Assembly: GCF_019710745.1 (NCBI RefSeq)
Contig: NZ_JAHKJW010000020.1
Location: 86,381-150,380 of the forward strand
DNA from: Streptomyces beigongshangae
Lineage (GTDB): Bacteria > Actinomycetota > Actinomycetes > Streptomycetales > Streptomycetaceae
Length of the DNA: 64,000 nt
Reading direction: 5' to 3'
Position numbers and translations under genes: made by a program. Under the pieces are notes generated by a model, which was not told the DNA's origin, did no database searches, and was given only the letters and a program-made list of their open reading frames with translations. Numbering within the stretch: position 1 is the stretch's first letter; every line of letters begins with the position of its first letter. Shown piece by piece: positions 26,260 to 34,921 of the stretch.

Positions 26260-26999
26260 GCGGCTTCCAGCCCGTCGACCAGCTGATCGTCGTCGGCGCC
26301 GTCCTCTGGGGCGGCGTCGCCGGTCTGCTGGTGCCCCGCGCCGCGTACCGCTTCTCGGTGGCCCCCGAGGAGCCGTGGGCGGACCGGTGTCCCGAGGGCC
26401 ATCCGGTGGGCGGCTGGATCGGTCCGGCCCGCTGCGCGGACTGCGGCGGGCGGGCGTACGGCCCCGGCGCGCTCCCCGTCTCCCTCGTCACCGCTCTCGT
26501 CTGCGGCGCCCTCGCCGCGGCGACCGGGACCCGGCCCGAGCTGGCGGTCTGGCTGCTGCTCGCCCCGCCCGGAGTGCTGCTCGCCGTCGTGGACTTCCGG
26601 GTGCAGCGTCTGCCGGACGTGCTGACGCTGCCCCTGGCCGCCGCCGCACCCGCCCTGCTCGCGGGCGCCGCGGCGGCCCCCGAGCACGCCGGGCACTGGC
26701 TGACCGCGCTGTACGGGGGCCTGGCCCTCGGTGCCGGCTACTTCGTCCTCTTCCTGGTCAACCCCGACGGCATGGGCTTCGGGGACGTGAAGCTGGCCCT
26801 CGGCCTCGGCGCGGTCCTCGGCTGGTACGGCTGGGGAGCCGTGCTGCTGGGCACCTTCGCGGGGTTCCTGTACGGCGGCCTGTACGGGGCGGTGCTCGTC
26901 GTCGCCCGCCGGGCCGGGCGCAGGACGTCGATCCCCTTCGGCCCGTTCCTGATCGCCGGAGCCCTCACGGGCCTGCTCATCGGGGCCTGTGCGGCCTGA
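26256..26999 (+). CDS. prepilin peptidase (TadV/PilD-like, A24 family)
   Basis: 247 residues with six or seven membrane helices. The two catalytic Asp motifs of A24 peptidases are present: VVDFRVQRLPD near 108-118 and GMGFGDVKLALG near 170. Between helices 1 and 2 is a CPEGH ... CADCGGRAYG cytosolic zinc-type loop like that of long PilD enzymes. Expected to cleave the Flp pilin and pseudopilin leaders. Starts within the stop of the preceding gene and closes the Tad operon. Confidence 0.92.
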   Translation: MSGFQPVDQLIVVGAVLWGGVAGLLVPRAAYRFSVAPEEPWADRCPEGHPVGGWIGPARCADCGGRAYGPGALPVSLVTALVCGALAAATGTRPELAVWLLLAPPGVLLAVVDFRVQRLPDVLTLPLAAAAPALLAGAAAAPEHAGHWLTALYGGLALGAGYFVLFLVNPDGMGFGDVKLALGLGAVLGWYGWGAVLLGTFAGFLYGGLYGAVLVVARRAGRRTSIPFGPFLIAGALTGLLIGACAA

Positions 27000-27070
27000 C
27001 GTCGGGTGCGGGGAGGCGCTGGCGTACGCTGGATCAGTCTGTCCACACCCCCATGAAAGGGACCGCTCCG

Positions 27071-28270
27071 GTGACCGAGAAGGCCGACCTACAGTCCGTC
27101 CTCGACCGTGCCGCCGAGGGTGGGCGGATCACCCCCGAAGAGGCGCTCGCCCTCTACCGCGACGCCCCGCTGCACGCGCTCGGCTCCGCCGCGGACGCCG
27201 TACGCCGCCGCCGGTACGCCGGTACGGAGCACATCGCGACGTACATCATCGAGCGGAACATCAACTACACGAACGTCTGCGTCACGGCGTGCAAGTTCTG
27301 CGCGTTCTACGCCCCGCCGAAGGCCACGGACAAGGGCTGGACGCGCGACCTCGACGACATCCTGCGCCGGTGCGCGGAGACCGTCGAGCTCGGCGGCACG
27401 CAGATCATGTTCCAGGGCGGGCACCACCCCGACTACGGCGTCGAGTACTACGAGGAGCACTTCGCCGCGATCAAGGCCGCGTACCCGCAGCTCGTCATCC
27501 ACAGCCTGGGGGCGAGCGAGGTCGAGCACATGGCCCGCATCTCCGAGGTGAGCGTGGAGGAGGCCATCACGCGTATCCACCGGGCGGGGCTCGACTCCTT
27601 CGCCGGTGCCGGCGCCGAGCTGCTGCCCGCGCGGCCCCGCAAGGCCATCGCCCCGCTGAAGGAGAGCGGCGAGCGCTGGCTGGAGATCATGGAGACCGCG
27701 CACAACCTGGGCGTGGAGTCCACGTCCACCATGCTCATGGGCACCGGCGAGACCAACGCCGAGCGCATCGAGCACCTGCGGATGATCCGTGACGTACAGG
27801 ACCGGACGGGCGGCTTCCGCGCCTTCATCCCGTACACGTACCAGCCGGAGAACAACCACCTCAAGGGCCGTACGCAGGCCACGCTCTTCGAGTACCTGCG
27901 GATGATCGCCATCGCGCGGCTCTTCATGGACAACGTCGCCCACATCCAGGGCTCGTGGCTGACCACCGGCAAGGAGGTCGGCCAGCTGTCGCTGCACTAC
28001 GGCGCGGACGACCTGGGATCGATCATGCTGGAGGAGAACGTCGTCTCCTCCGCGGGCGCGAAGCACCGCTCCAACCGCATGGAGATCATCGACCTGATCC
28101 GCAAGGCGGGGCGGGTGCCGGCGCAGCGGGCCACGACGTACGAGCACCTCGTCGTCCACGACGACCCGGCGAACGACCCCGTCGACGAGCGGGTGCAGTC
28201 GCACATCTCGTCGACGGCGATCGAGGGCGGGACCGCCCACCCCGGGCTGAAGCTGCTCGCGTCCAACTAG
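27071..28270 (+). CDS. mqnC: cyclic dehypoxanthinyl futalosine synthase
   Basis: 399 residues, radical-SAM enzyme of the futalosine route to menaquinone; cyclises dehypoxanthinyl futalosine. The CxxxCxxC cluster motif is CVTACKFC near residue 74, followed by GGTQIMFQGGHHP, FAGAGAELLP and STSTMLMGTGETN, all typical of MqnC/MqnE-type proteins; length fits MqnC. GTG 27071 is chosen; an ATG six codons upstream is also in frame. Its presence implies menaquinone by the futalosine pathway, as known for Streptomyces. Confidence 0.95.
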   Translation: MTEKADLQSVLDRAAEGGRITPEEALALYRDAPLHALGSAADAVRRRRYAGTEHIATYIIERNINYTNVCVTACKFCAFYAPPKATDKGWTRDLDDILRRCAETVELGGTQIMFQGGHHPDYGVEYYEEHFAAIKAAYPQLVIHSLGASEVEHMARISEVSVEEAITRIHRAGLDSFAGAGAELLPARPRKAIAPLKESGERWLEIMETAHNLGVESTSTMLMGTGETNAERIEHLRMIRDVQDRTGGFRAFIPYTYQPENNHLKGRTQATLFEYLRMIAIARLFMDNVAHIQGSWLTTGKEVGQLSLHYGADDLGSIMLEENVVSSAGAKHRSNRMEIIDLIRKAGRVPAQRATTYEHLVVHDDPANDPVDERVQSHISSTAIEGGTAHPGLKLLASN

Positions 28271-28274
28271 CGCC

Positions 28275-28727
28275 ATGGCACTGACGATCCACGTCGCGGA
28301 CGAGCTGCGCCTCGCCTGGGACGGCACCGGCGCCGTTCCCGGCGGGGCCGTCGCCGTGGAGGGGGACCGGGTCGCCGCGACGGGTGCCGCGGCCGAGCTC
28401 CAGGAACGGTTCCCCGGTGCGCGGGTGCGCCGGTGGCCCGGGGCGCTGGGTCCCGGACTGGTCCACGAGGGACCGCTGCCGGAGGCGCCGACGCCGCGTG
28501 AGCGGGTGCACGAGCTCTTGAAGCTGGGCGCGGTGGCGGTGCCGGCGGAGTCCGTGGCCGGGGCGGGGTTGCGGGCGGCCGCCGAGCGCGGTGGTGTGCG
28601 GGTCCTGCCGGAGGCGCGCCCTGCGACGATCACCGCCGGGGGCCGGGCCGACCTGGCGGTCTTCGCCGGGGACGGGTCGTGCGTGGCGACGGTGTGCGCG
28701 GGGCGACTGGTGCATCGGCGTCGATAG
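28275..28727 (+). CDS. amidohydrolase-like (imidazolonepropionase-like domain) protein, non-catalytic
   Basis: 150 residues starting 4 bp after mqnC. It has the beta-sandwich ends of an amidohydrolase (GAVPGGAVAVEGDRVAATG at the start; TITAGGRADLAVFAG at the end) with a short middle (GALGPGLVHEGPLP) where the metal-binding TIM barrel should be. Metal ligands are missing, so it is not an active hydrolase. Tight linkage suggests a link to menaquinone synthesis, not proven. I recall the same small protein behind mqnC in other Streptomyces. Confidence 0.78.
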   Translation: MALTIHVADELRLAWDGTGAVPGGAVAVEGDRVAATGAAAELQERFPGARVRRWPGALGPGLVHEGPLPEAPTPRERVHELLKLGAVAVPAESVAGAGLRAAAERGGVRVLPEARPATITAGGRADLAVFAGDGSCVATVCAGRLVHRRR

Positions 28728-28927
28728 CCCCGGGCGTCGGGTACGCGGTCGTGCTCGGGACGCTGGTCGACCGGCTCTGGGAGGTCCCGGCCTTCGAGGC
28801 GTGTCTGCCGCTGGGGAGGCAGTGGTTCCTGTTCGGCGTCGGCTGGGTCCTCATCGCCGTGTTCGTGGTGCTGTGCGGATGGGTGGAGGACGTGGCCGCG
28901 GGGAAGAAGCCGAGACTGCTGCCCTGA
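28679..28927 (+). CDS. small membrane protein
   Basis: Up to 82 residues, overlapping the previous gene by 49 bp if GTG 28679 is used; a GTG at 28694 would also do. The second half is clearly coding: APGVGYAVVLGTLVDRLW, then WFLFGVGWVLIAVFVVLCGW, giving one amphipathic and one definite membrane helix, ending VAAGKKPRLLP. No family recognised. Located between mqnC and menG, so possibly co-transcribed with the menaquinone genes. Confidence 0.65.
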   Translation: MRGDGVRGATGASASIAPGVGYAVVLGTLVDRLWEVPAFEACLPLGRQWFLFGVGWVLIAVFVVLCGWVEDVAAGKKPRLLP

Positions 28928-28948
28928 GGCGGGCCCGCGGTGTGGCGC

Positions 28949-28996
28949 ACCGGCCGGTGCGCGGACCGGCCGGTGTGCGGACCGGCCGGTGCGCGG
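28949..28996. repeat. 16-bp tandem repeat of a palindrome upstream of menG
   Basis: ACCGGCCGGT, itself a perfect palindrome, occurs at 28949, 28965 and 28981 with exact 16-bp period (unit ACCGGCCGGTGYGCGG). It can form hairpins and lies 50-90 bp before the menG start. Confidence 0.85.
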
Positions 28997-29042
28997 GCCG
29001 GGCGGCGGCGGGCCGTCCGGCCCGTGCTGCCACAATGGGACC

Positions 29043-29738
29043 GTGACCCGCGCATCCCTGACCAAACAGCCGCACGAAGTCGCCTCGATGTTCGACGACG
29101 TCGCGGAACGCTACGACCTGACGAACGACGTGCTGTCGCTCGGCCAGGACCGGCTGTGGCGCAAGGAGGTCGCGAAGGCGGTCGACGCGCGGCCCGCCCA
29201 GAGGATCCTGGACCTCGCGGCGGGCACCGCCACCTCCTCACTGCCCTTCGCGCGCACGGGGGCGTACGTCGTTCCCTGCGACTTCTCCCTCGGGATGCTC
29301 AGGGTCGGCAAGAAGAACCACCCCTGGCTGCCGCTCACCGCGGGCGACGCCACGAGGCTGCCGTTCAAGGACGGCACCTTCGACGCGGTGACGATCTCCT
29401 TCGGCCTGCGCAACGTGCAGGACACGGACGCGGCGCTGCGGGAGCTGTACCGGGTGACGAAGCCCGGCGGGCGCGTGGTGATCTGCGAGTTCTCGCACCC
29501 GACCTGGACGCCGCTGCGCACGGTCTACACCGAGTACCTGATGCGTGCGCTGCCGCCGCTGGCCCGTACGGTCTGCTCGAACCCCGACGCGTACGTCTAC
29601 CTCGCCGAGTCGATCCGCGAGTGGCCCGACCAGCCCGCCCTCGCCGAGCGCCTGATCGGGGCCGGCTGGTCGAAGGTGGCCTGGCGGAACCTCACGGGCG
29701 GGATCGTCGCGCTGCACCGCGGCGTCAAGCAGGGCTGA
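29043..29738 (+). CDS. menG: demethylmenaquinone methyltransferase
   Basis: 231 residues, UbiE/MenG family, performs the last C-methylation of menaquinone using SAM. GTG start. Motifs: FDDVAERYDLTNDVLSLGQD at the N-terminus, SAM loop LDLAAGTATSSLPFA, then AGDATRLPFKDGTFDAVTIS and FGLRNVQDTDAALREL, GGRVVICEFSHP. All family signatures are intact. Ends 14 bp inside the convergent PASTA gene. Confidence 0.95.
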   Translation: MTRASLTKQPHEVASMFDDVAERYDLTNDVLSLGQDRLWRKEVAKAVDARPAQRILDLAAGTATSSLPFARTGAYVVPCDFSLGMLRVGKKNHPWLPLTAGDATRLPFKDGTFDAVTISFGLRNVQDTDAALRELYRVTKPGGRVVICEFSHPTWTPLRTVYTEYLMRALPPLARTVCSNPDAYVYLAESIREWPDQPALAERLIGAGWSKVAWRNLTGGIVALHRGVKQG

Positions 29739-30108
29739 CCACCGGGTCCGGGCAGCCGGCCACCGGGTCCGGGGAGCCTTCCCGGCCCGGGGCGTCGAGC
29801 GCGCGGTGCAGGCCGCCCGACGGCGGTGGGGGCAGGCGCGGTTCGCGCACTCCGGCACCGCCGCCGCCCTCGCCCTCGCCGAGGTCGAACCACACCGTGA
29901 CGACCGCTCCGCGCGGTACCTCGGCGCCGGGCGGCGGGTACTGGCGTACGACGTGGTCGACGACGGTCAGGTCGAAGTCGGGCCGGTCGGGCGCGGTGAG
30001 GAGCACCCCACGCGCCTCGGCCGTCTCGCGCGCGTCCACGGCCATCAGACCGACGAGCCGCGGTACGCGCACTTCGGGTGTCTTGCGTGGAATGCGCACA
30101 GACGTCAC
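29725..30108 (-). CDS. small single-PASTA-domain protein
   Basis: 127 residues (GTG 30108; a start at 30099 is equally possible). Residues about 13-75 form one PASTA domain: VPRLVGLMAVDARETAEARG and YPPPGAEVPRGAVVTVWFD. No membrane helix or signal peptide, so a cytosolic stand-alone PASTA protein. The C-terminal 45 residues are Pro/Gly-rich. It converges on menG with a 14-bp overlap of coding ends. Role unknown. Confidence 0.8.
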   Translation of the reverse strand: MTSVRIPRKTPEVRVPRLVGLMAVDARETAEARGVLLTAPDRPDFDLTVVDHVVRQYPPPGAEVPRGAVVTVWFDLGEGEGGGGAGVREPRLPPPPSGGLHRALDAPGREGSPDPVAGCPDPVVSPA

Positions 30109-30209
30109 CCCCAGCGGTACCGGCAGCGTAGGCCCGTGCCGGGCCCGCCGGAAGGCGCCGGGGCCGGGCGGCCGACCGCGGACCGGCCCCGGGCCCGAAC
30201 CCGAACCCG

Positions 30210-30716
30210 TCAAAGAGCCAGCCGGTAGCAGTGCCCGAACTGGTCCGACGTGGGTGACGTGAACGTTTCGGCGAGCTCCATGCCCAGGCGTCCGGTCACG
30301 GCGATCGAGCGTTCGTTGCGGGAGTTCACCATCGCGACGACGCCGGCGACGCCGGCCGCGCGCACCCGGTCCAGCGTGGCCCGCGCCGCCGCGGTCACAT
30401 AACCCCTGCCCCAGTACTCCCGCCCGAGCCGCCAGCCGATCTCGACCTCCCCCCTGGGCCCCCACTCGTGCGGCCACGGCTGGGCGCCGGTGAAGCCGAT
30501 GACCCGTTTCTCCTCGTCGAGCACGGTCCAGAGGCAGAAACCGAACTCCGCGTCGTGCCGGCGCTGCCGGGCGGTCAGCTCCTCGTAGACGGACAGTTCG
30601 GCGGACCGGCCGCCGTGGAACTCCATGACGTCCGGGTGGTCGAAGACCCGGTGCCAGGCGAAGGCGTCCTCGTCGGTGGGGACGCGCAGGTGTACCACGG
30701 GCAGTGCTCGGTTCAC
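30210..30716 (-). CDS. GNAT-family N-acetyltransferase
   Basis: 168 residues of the RimJ/Acetyltransf_3 type. The acetyl-CoA signature is EIGWRLGREYWGRGYVTAA near 92-110, followed by VAMVNSRNERSIAVTGRLGM, the usual last helix. N-terminal HLRVPTDEDAFAWH. Substrate unknown. Divergent from the reductase gene at 30847. Confidence 0.88.
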   Translation of the reverse strand: MNRALPVVHLRVPTDEDAFAWHRVFDHPDVMEFHGGRSAELSVYEELTARQRRHDAEFGFCLWTVLDEEKRVIGFTGAQPWPHEWGPRGEVEIGWRLGREYWGRGYVTAAARATLDRVRAAGVAGVVAMVNSRNERSIAVTGRLGMELAETFTSPTSDQFGHCYRLAL

Positions 30717-30846
30717 GGGGCAGCCCTTCAGCCAGGCGGATCAGTACCGCTGCATAGACTGCCCATGTCACGTGCCCGTCAGCACGTGGATTTCGAGACC
30801 TCGCGCACTAAGACTTCGAGCCTTCGAGACTTGGGGAGACCCCGCC

Positions 30847-32157
30847 GTGACCGAGTCCCAGTCCCAGCCCCTCTCCGAACACTCCGCCGACGTGATCGTC
30901 GTCGGGGCCGGGCCAGCCGGTTCCACCACGGCGTACTACCTGGCCAAGGCCGGACTGGACGTCCTGCTCCTGGAGAAGACCGCCTTTCCGCGGGAGAAGG
31001 TGTGCGGCGACGGGCTGACGCCCCGCGCCACCAAGCAGCTCGTCTCCATGGGGATCGACATCTCGGAGGAGGCCGGCTGGCTGCGGAACAAAGGGCTCCG
31101 CATCATCGGCGGCGGTGTCCGCCTGCAACTGGACTGGCCGGAACTCGCCTCCTACCCGGACTACGGACTCGTCCGCAAGCGCGACGACTTCGACGAGCAG
31201 CTGGCCCGCCAGGCGCAGAAGGCCGGCGCGCGGCTGTACGAGCGCTGCAACGTCGGTGCCCCGATCGTCGACGACCGCACGGGCCGCATCACGGGCGTGC
31301 ACGCCAAGCTCGGCGACGCCGACTCCAAGGAGAAGCGCGACGTCACCTTCCACGCGCCCCTGGTCGTCGCCGCCGACGGCAACTCGACCCGGCTCTCCCT
31401 GGCGATGGGCCTGCACCGCCGCGAGGACCGCCCGATGGGCGTCGCCGTGCGCACGTACTTCACCTCCCCGCGCCACGACGACGACTACCTGGAGTCGTGG
31501 CTGGAGCTGTGGGACCGCCGCGGTCCCGGCGAGGACCGCCTGCTGCCGGGCTACGGCTGGATCTTCGGCATGGGCGACGGCACGTCCAACGTCGGCCTGG
31601 GCGTCCTGAACACCTCGTCCTCGTTCAAGGAGCTGGACTGGCGCGAGGTCCTCAAGGCGTGGTGCGCCTCGATGCCGGCGGACTGGGGCTACACCCCGGA
31701 GAACATGACGATCCCGATCCGCGGGGCCGCCCTGCCGATGGCCTTCAACCGCCAGCCGCACTACACGAAGGGCCTGCTGCTCGTCGGCGACGCGGGCGGC
31801 ATGGTGAACCCCTTCAACGGCGAGGGCATCGCCTACGCCATGGAGTCCGGGCAGATCGCCGCCGACGTCATCGTCCAGGCGCACGCCCGCGCCACCCCCG
31901 CCCAGCGCGAACTGGCCCTGCAGCGCTACCCGAAGGTCCTGAAGGACACGTACGGCGGCTACTACACGCTCGGCCGCGCCTTCGTGAAGCTCATCGGCAA
32001 CCCGACGGTCATGAAGATCGCCGCGCAGCGCGGTCTGACGCACCCGATGCTGATGAGGTTCACGCTGAAGATGCTCGCCAACCTGACGGACCCGACGGGC
32101 GGCGACGCGATGGACCGCATCATCAACGGCCTGACGAAGGTCGCCCCGAAGGCGTAG
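30847..32157 (+). CDS. geranylgeranyl-reductase-family flavoprotein, probable menaquinone-chain reductase
   Basis: 436 residues from GTG with GGGGAG upstream. FAD motif DVIVVGAGPAGSTTAYYLA (about 15-33), FPREKVCGDGLTPRA, and second FAD motif LLVGDAGGMVNPFNGEGIA near 320, the hallmarks of the geranylgeranyl reductase family. Mycobacterial MenJ of this family saturates the menaquinone side chain; Streptomyces make partly hydrogenated MK-9. Its place between menG and nuo supports that role, by inference. A strong shared terminator follows. Confidence 0.88.
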   Translation: MTESQSQPLSEHSADVIVVGAGPAGSTTAYYLAKAGLDVLLLEKTAFPREKVCGDGLTPRATKQLVSMGIDISEEAGWLRNKGLRIIGGGVRLQLDWPELASYPDYGLVRKRDDFDEQLARQAQKAGARLYERCNVGAPIVDDRTGRITGVHAKLGDADSKEKRDVTFHAPLVVAADGNSTRLSLAMGLHRREDRPMGVAVRTYFTSPRHDDDYLESWLELWDRRGPGEDRLLPGYGWIFGMGDGTSNVGLGVLNTSSSFKELDWREVLKAWCASMPADWGYTPENMTIPIRGAALPMAFNRQPHYTKGLLLVGDAGGMVNPFNGEGIAYAMESGQIAADVIVQAHARATPAQRELALQRYPKVLKDTYGGYYTLGRAFVKLIGNPTVMKIAAQRGLTHPMLMRFTLKMLANLTDPTGGDAMDRIINGLTKVAPKA

Positions 32158-32226
32158 CCGGTACGGCGGCCCGCTCCTCGCGGGCCGCTCCCCGCCGGGG
32201 ACGACCCGGGGACGCCCCGGACACGA

Positions 32227-32263
32227 CTGTGGGCCGCTTCCCCGACGGGGAAGCGGCCCACAG
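32227..32263. terminator. bidirectional terminator between convergent genes
   Basis: CTGTGGGCCGCTTCCCC and its exact complement GGGGAAGCGGCCCACAG form a perfect 17-bp stem with a 3-nt loop, halfway between the reductase stop and the NlpC/P60 stop. Serves both strands. Confidence 0.88.
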
Positions 32264-32278
32264 CCGCGCGACCGGAGG

Positions 32279-33112
32279 TCAGAGCACCCGCACCGCACCG
32301 TCCGCGGGGTAGCCCGACAGGTCCTGGATGACGACGCCCTTCGAGGGGTTCGCCGCGTCCAGGTACTGGCCGCCGCCGATGTAGACGCCCGTGTGGTACG
32401 CGGACCCGGCACCGCCCCAGTACAGGATGTCGCCGACCTGCAGGTTGGACAGGGAGACCTGGGTGCCGGCCAGGGACTGGTCCTGGGAGATGCGCGGCAG
32501 GTCGACACCGACCTGCTTGAACGCGGCCTGGACCAGGCCGGAGCAGTCCCACGCGTCGGGACCGGTGGCGCCCATGACGTAGGCGTCGCCGACCTGCGCC
32601 CGCAGGAAACCGATGACGGTGGCGACGCTGCCGCCGGCCGGGGCGGCCGCGGCGTCGTTGCCGGCCGCCGCGGAGGGCGCGGAGGAGGCCGTCGAGGCCG
32701 TCGTGAGGGTCGTGCGCTCCGCGGTGCGCGTGGCGCGCTCAGCGGCCTCCTTGCGGGCCTCCTCGGCCTTCTGCTTCTTGATCTCGGCCTGCTTCTTCGC
32801 GTCCGCGAGGTCCGCCTTGGCCTGCTTCGCGGCCTTCTCGGCGGCCGCGTCACGCTCGGCCCGCAGCTGGTAGTCCGCCGCGGCCTGCTGGGTGACCTCA
32901 GCGGACGCCGCGACCTGGGCGGTCAGGTCGGCCGTGAGGGTGGGCAGCTCGATGGTCTGGGTCACCGGCTCGGCCGCGTTGGCCGTTCCGGCGGCACCGG
33001 CCACTGCCAGGGTGCCGAGGACGCCACCGGCGACGCCGGCGCGCATCGCGAGCGCCGAACTGCTGCGAGGCCGGGGTTTCCGGTGGCTGCGTATGTGAGC
33101 GGTGTGGGACAT
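32279..33112 (-). CDS. secreted NlpC/P60 peptidoglycan endopeptidase
   Basis: About 277 residues. Signal peptide: basic HRKPRPRSS then ALAMRAGVAGGVLGTLAVAG, cleavage after ANA. A long Ala/Lys/Glu coiled coil follows (about 75-135), then a linker and the C-terminal NlpC/P60 domain with catalytic Cys in DAWDCSGLVQAAF, His in SAYHTGVYIGGG and the following YLDAANP. It should cut D-Glu-type peptide bonds in the wall. ATG 33112 is chosen because it gives a normal signal peptide; an upstream ATG (MEEPL) is in frame. Confidence 0.92.
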   Translation of the reverse strand: MSHTAHIRSHRKPRPRSSSALAMRAGVAGGVLGTLAVAGAAGTANAAEPVTQTIELPTLTADLTAQVAASAEVTQQAAADYQLRAERDAAAEKAAKQAKADLADAKKQAEIKKQKAEEARKEAAERATRTAERTTLTTASTASSAPSAAAGNDAAAAPAGGSVATVIGFLRAQVGDAYVMGATGPDAWDCSGLVQAAFKQVGVDLPRISQDQSLAGTQVSLSNLQVGDILYWGGAGSAYHTGVYIGGGQYLDAANPSKGVVIQDLSGYPADGAVRVL

Positions 33113-33351
33113 AGGGACAACCGGTATCAGGGGCTCCTCCATACCTTCAAGAAACGTGTGGTGCGCCACAATTGTTCAACGGGCTCTCGAATCCCGGTCG
33201 CGTCGCCCTCTATTGACGCCGTAACGGGCATTGCGGACAGCGTCCGACGCGCCTGTGATCATTGCCTTTTCGCATTACGCCCGAATTGCCCGCCACCTAC
33301 CACTGGTTGACGCGGATGGCCAAGCCCGCTTGTTTTCGCCCTGTGATCAAT

Positions 33352-33365
33352 GTGACGCACGTCAC
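33352..33365. promoter_or_regulatory. candidate Crp-type binding site
   Basis: GTGACGCACGTCAC is a perfect inverted repeat and fits the Streptomyces Crp consensus I recall, GTG-N6-GNCAC, on both strands. It is 240 bp upstream of the NlpC/P60 start. Crp is known to act on germination and wall-hydrolase genes in S. coelicolor. Confidence 0.45.
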
Positions 33366-33764
33366 GCAACGGGGGTCCCCGTGGCCGCGTCACGCGCGGG
33401 GTCGCGCGGGAGGTGTGGGAGCCGGCTCGGTGCCGACTCCCGCTAGTGAACGGATGCACGCGCCCGGCTCGTCCACAACGGACGTCCCAACTCCTCCCGG
33501 GGTGTGAACGAGTTCCTCTATCAAGCCGCCCCGTCCAGCGCCAATTTGCCCTGGATCCACTTCGCTTGATAGAGGGCCAAGCCCCGGACCAGCGAAGACG
33601 AGCGAAAATGTCACCTCTGGTGATCACTCGGACGCTTCTCGTACGAAGATCGGCACTCATCCGACTTCATGATCGTTCGCCGGGTGGTAGAGATCACAAA
33701 GACGTTGTCGCACCCCGTGTCGCAGATCACAGACCCACGGGCATAGGATGCGGGGCAGTTGGGC

Positions 33765-33782
33765 TTGTGACCTGCTTCACAT
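33765..33782. promoter_or_regulatory. candidate Rex operator of the nuo operon
   Basis: TTGTGACCTGCTTCACAT keeps both half sites of the Streptomyces Rex operator (TTGTGA-N6-TCACAA), with one mismatch at the last base. It is 125 bp before nuoA and just after a possible -10 box (TAGGAT at 33744-33749). NADH-sensing Rex is the known repressor of respiratory genes in S. coelicolor. Confidence 0.6.
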
Positions 33783-33906
33783 GTGCGCGATCTTCGTGGA
33801 GCCGCAGGGAGCTCGTGCGCCCCACGGCAGCCGTGGGGTTCGCGGAGCAGGTGCGAGGCCGATGCAACCGCCAGCAGTCAATGCCGACTGAGAGGAGCGA
33901 GGAGCG

Positions 33907-34266
33907 GTGAACGCGTATGCGCCCATCCTCGTACTGGGAGCCCTCGGGGCAGGCTTTGCGATCTTCTCCGTGGTCATGGCCACGCTTATCGGTCCAAAGC
34001 GATACAACCGGGCCAAGCTCGAAGCCTACGAGTGCGGAATCGAGCCGACCCCCACGCCGGCGGGCGGCGGGCGGTTCCCCATCAAGTACTACCTGACGGC
34101 GATGCTCTTCATCATTTTCGATATCGAGATCGTCTTCCTCTACCCCTGGGCCGTCACCTTCGACGCGCTCGGGGTCTTCGGGCTCGTGGAGATGCTGCTC
34201 TTCGTGCTCACCGTCTTCGTCGCCTACGCGTACGTCTGGCGGCGCGGCGGCCTGGAATGGGACTGA
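33907..34266 (+). CDS. nuoA: NADH-quinone oxidoreductase subunit A
   Basis: 119 residues, three membrane helices, part of the complex I membrane arm. GTG start with GAGGAGCGAGGAGCG before it. Conserved loop KLEAYECGIEPTPTPAGGGR contains the family cysteine, and FIIFDIEIVFLYPWAV is the helix-2 signature. First gene of the 14-gene operon; its stop codon lies in the first unit of a 17-bp repeat. Confidence 0.96.
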   Translation: MNAYAPILVLGALGAGFAIFSVVMATLIGPKRYNRAKLEAYECGIEPTPTPAGGGRFPIKYYLTAMLFIIFDIEIVFLYPWAVTFDALGVFGLVEMLLFVLTVFVAYAYVWRRGGLEWD

Positions 34267-34343
34267 GGCCCGTACGGGACTGAACCCCGTATGGGACTGA
34301 CCCGGGCAAGGGACTGACCCCCGCAAGGGACTGAGCCCCGTAC
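34259..34343 (+). repeat. 17-bp minisatellite between nuoA and nuoB
   Basis: GGGACTGA recurs at 34259, 34276, 34293, 34310 and 34327 with exact 17-bp period; full unit about GGGACTGACCCCCGTAA. The first copy contains the nuoA stop (Trp-Asp-stop). It fills the spacer up to the nuoB ribosome site. Confidence 0.95.
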
Positions 34344-34366
34344 AGGGGACAGAGGAGCCATTGAGC

Positions 34367-34917
<551 letters not shown>

Positions 34918-34921
<4 letters not shown>

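Larger units (their letters stand above)
33113..33906. other. regulatory region between NlpC/P60 and nuoA
   Basis: About 790 bp between divergent genes, with no gene I can support. It is AT-richer than its surroundings near 33180-33350 and 33590-33780. It carries the palindromic sites listed separately. I looked for a c-di-AMP riboswitch before the NlpC/P60 gene and did not find the conserved blocks. Confidence 0.6.

Noticed and set aside
33113..33560. c-di-AMP riboswitch upstream of the NlpC/P60 gene
   Set aside because: I searched for the GCCTAATCC, GGGGAACC and GGGGTGAA blocks on the minus strand and did not find them in order.
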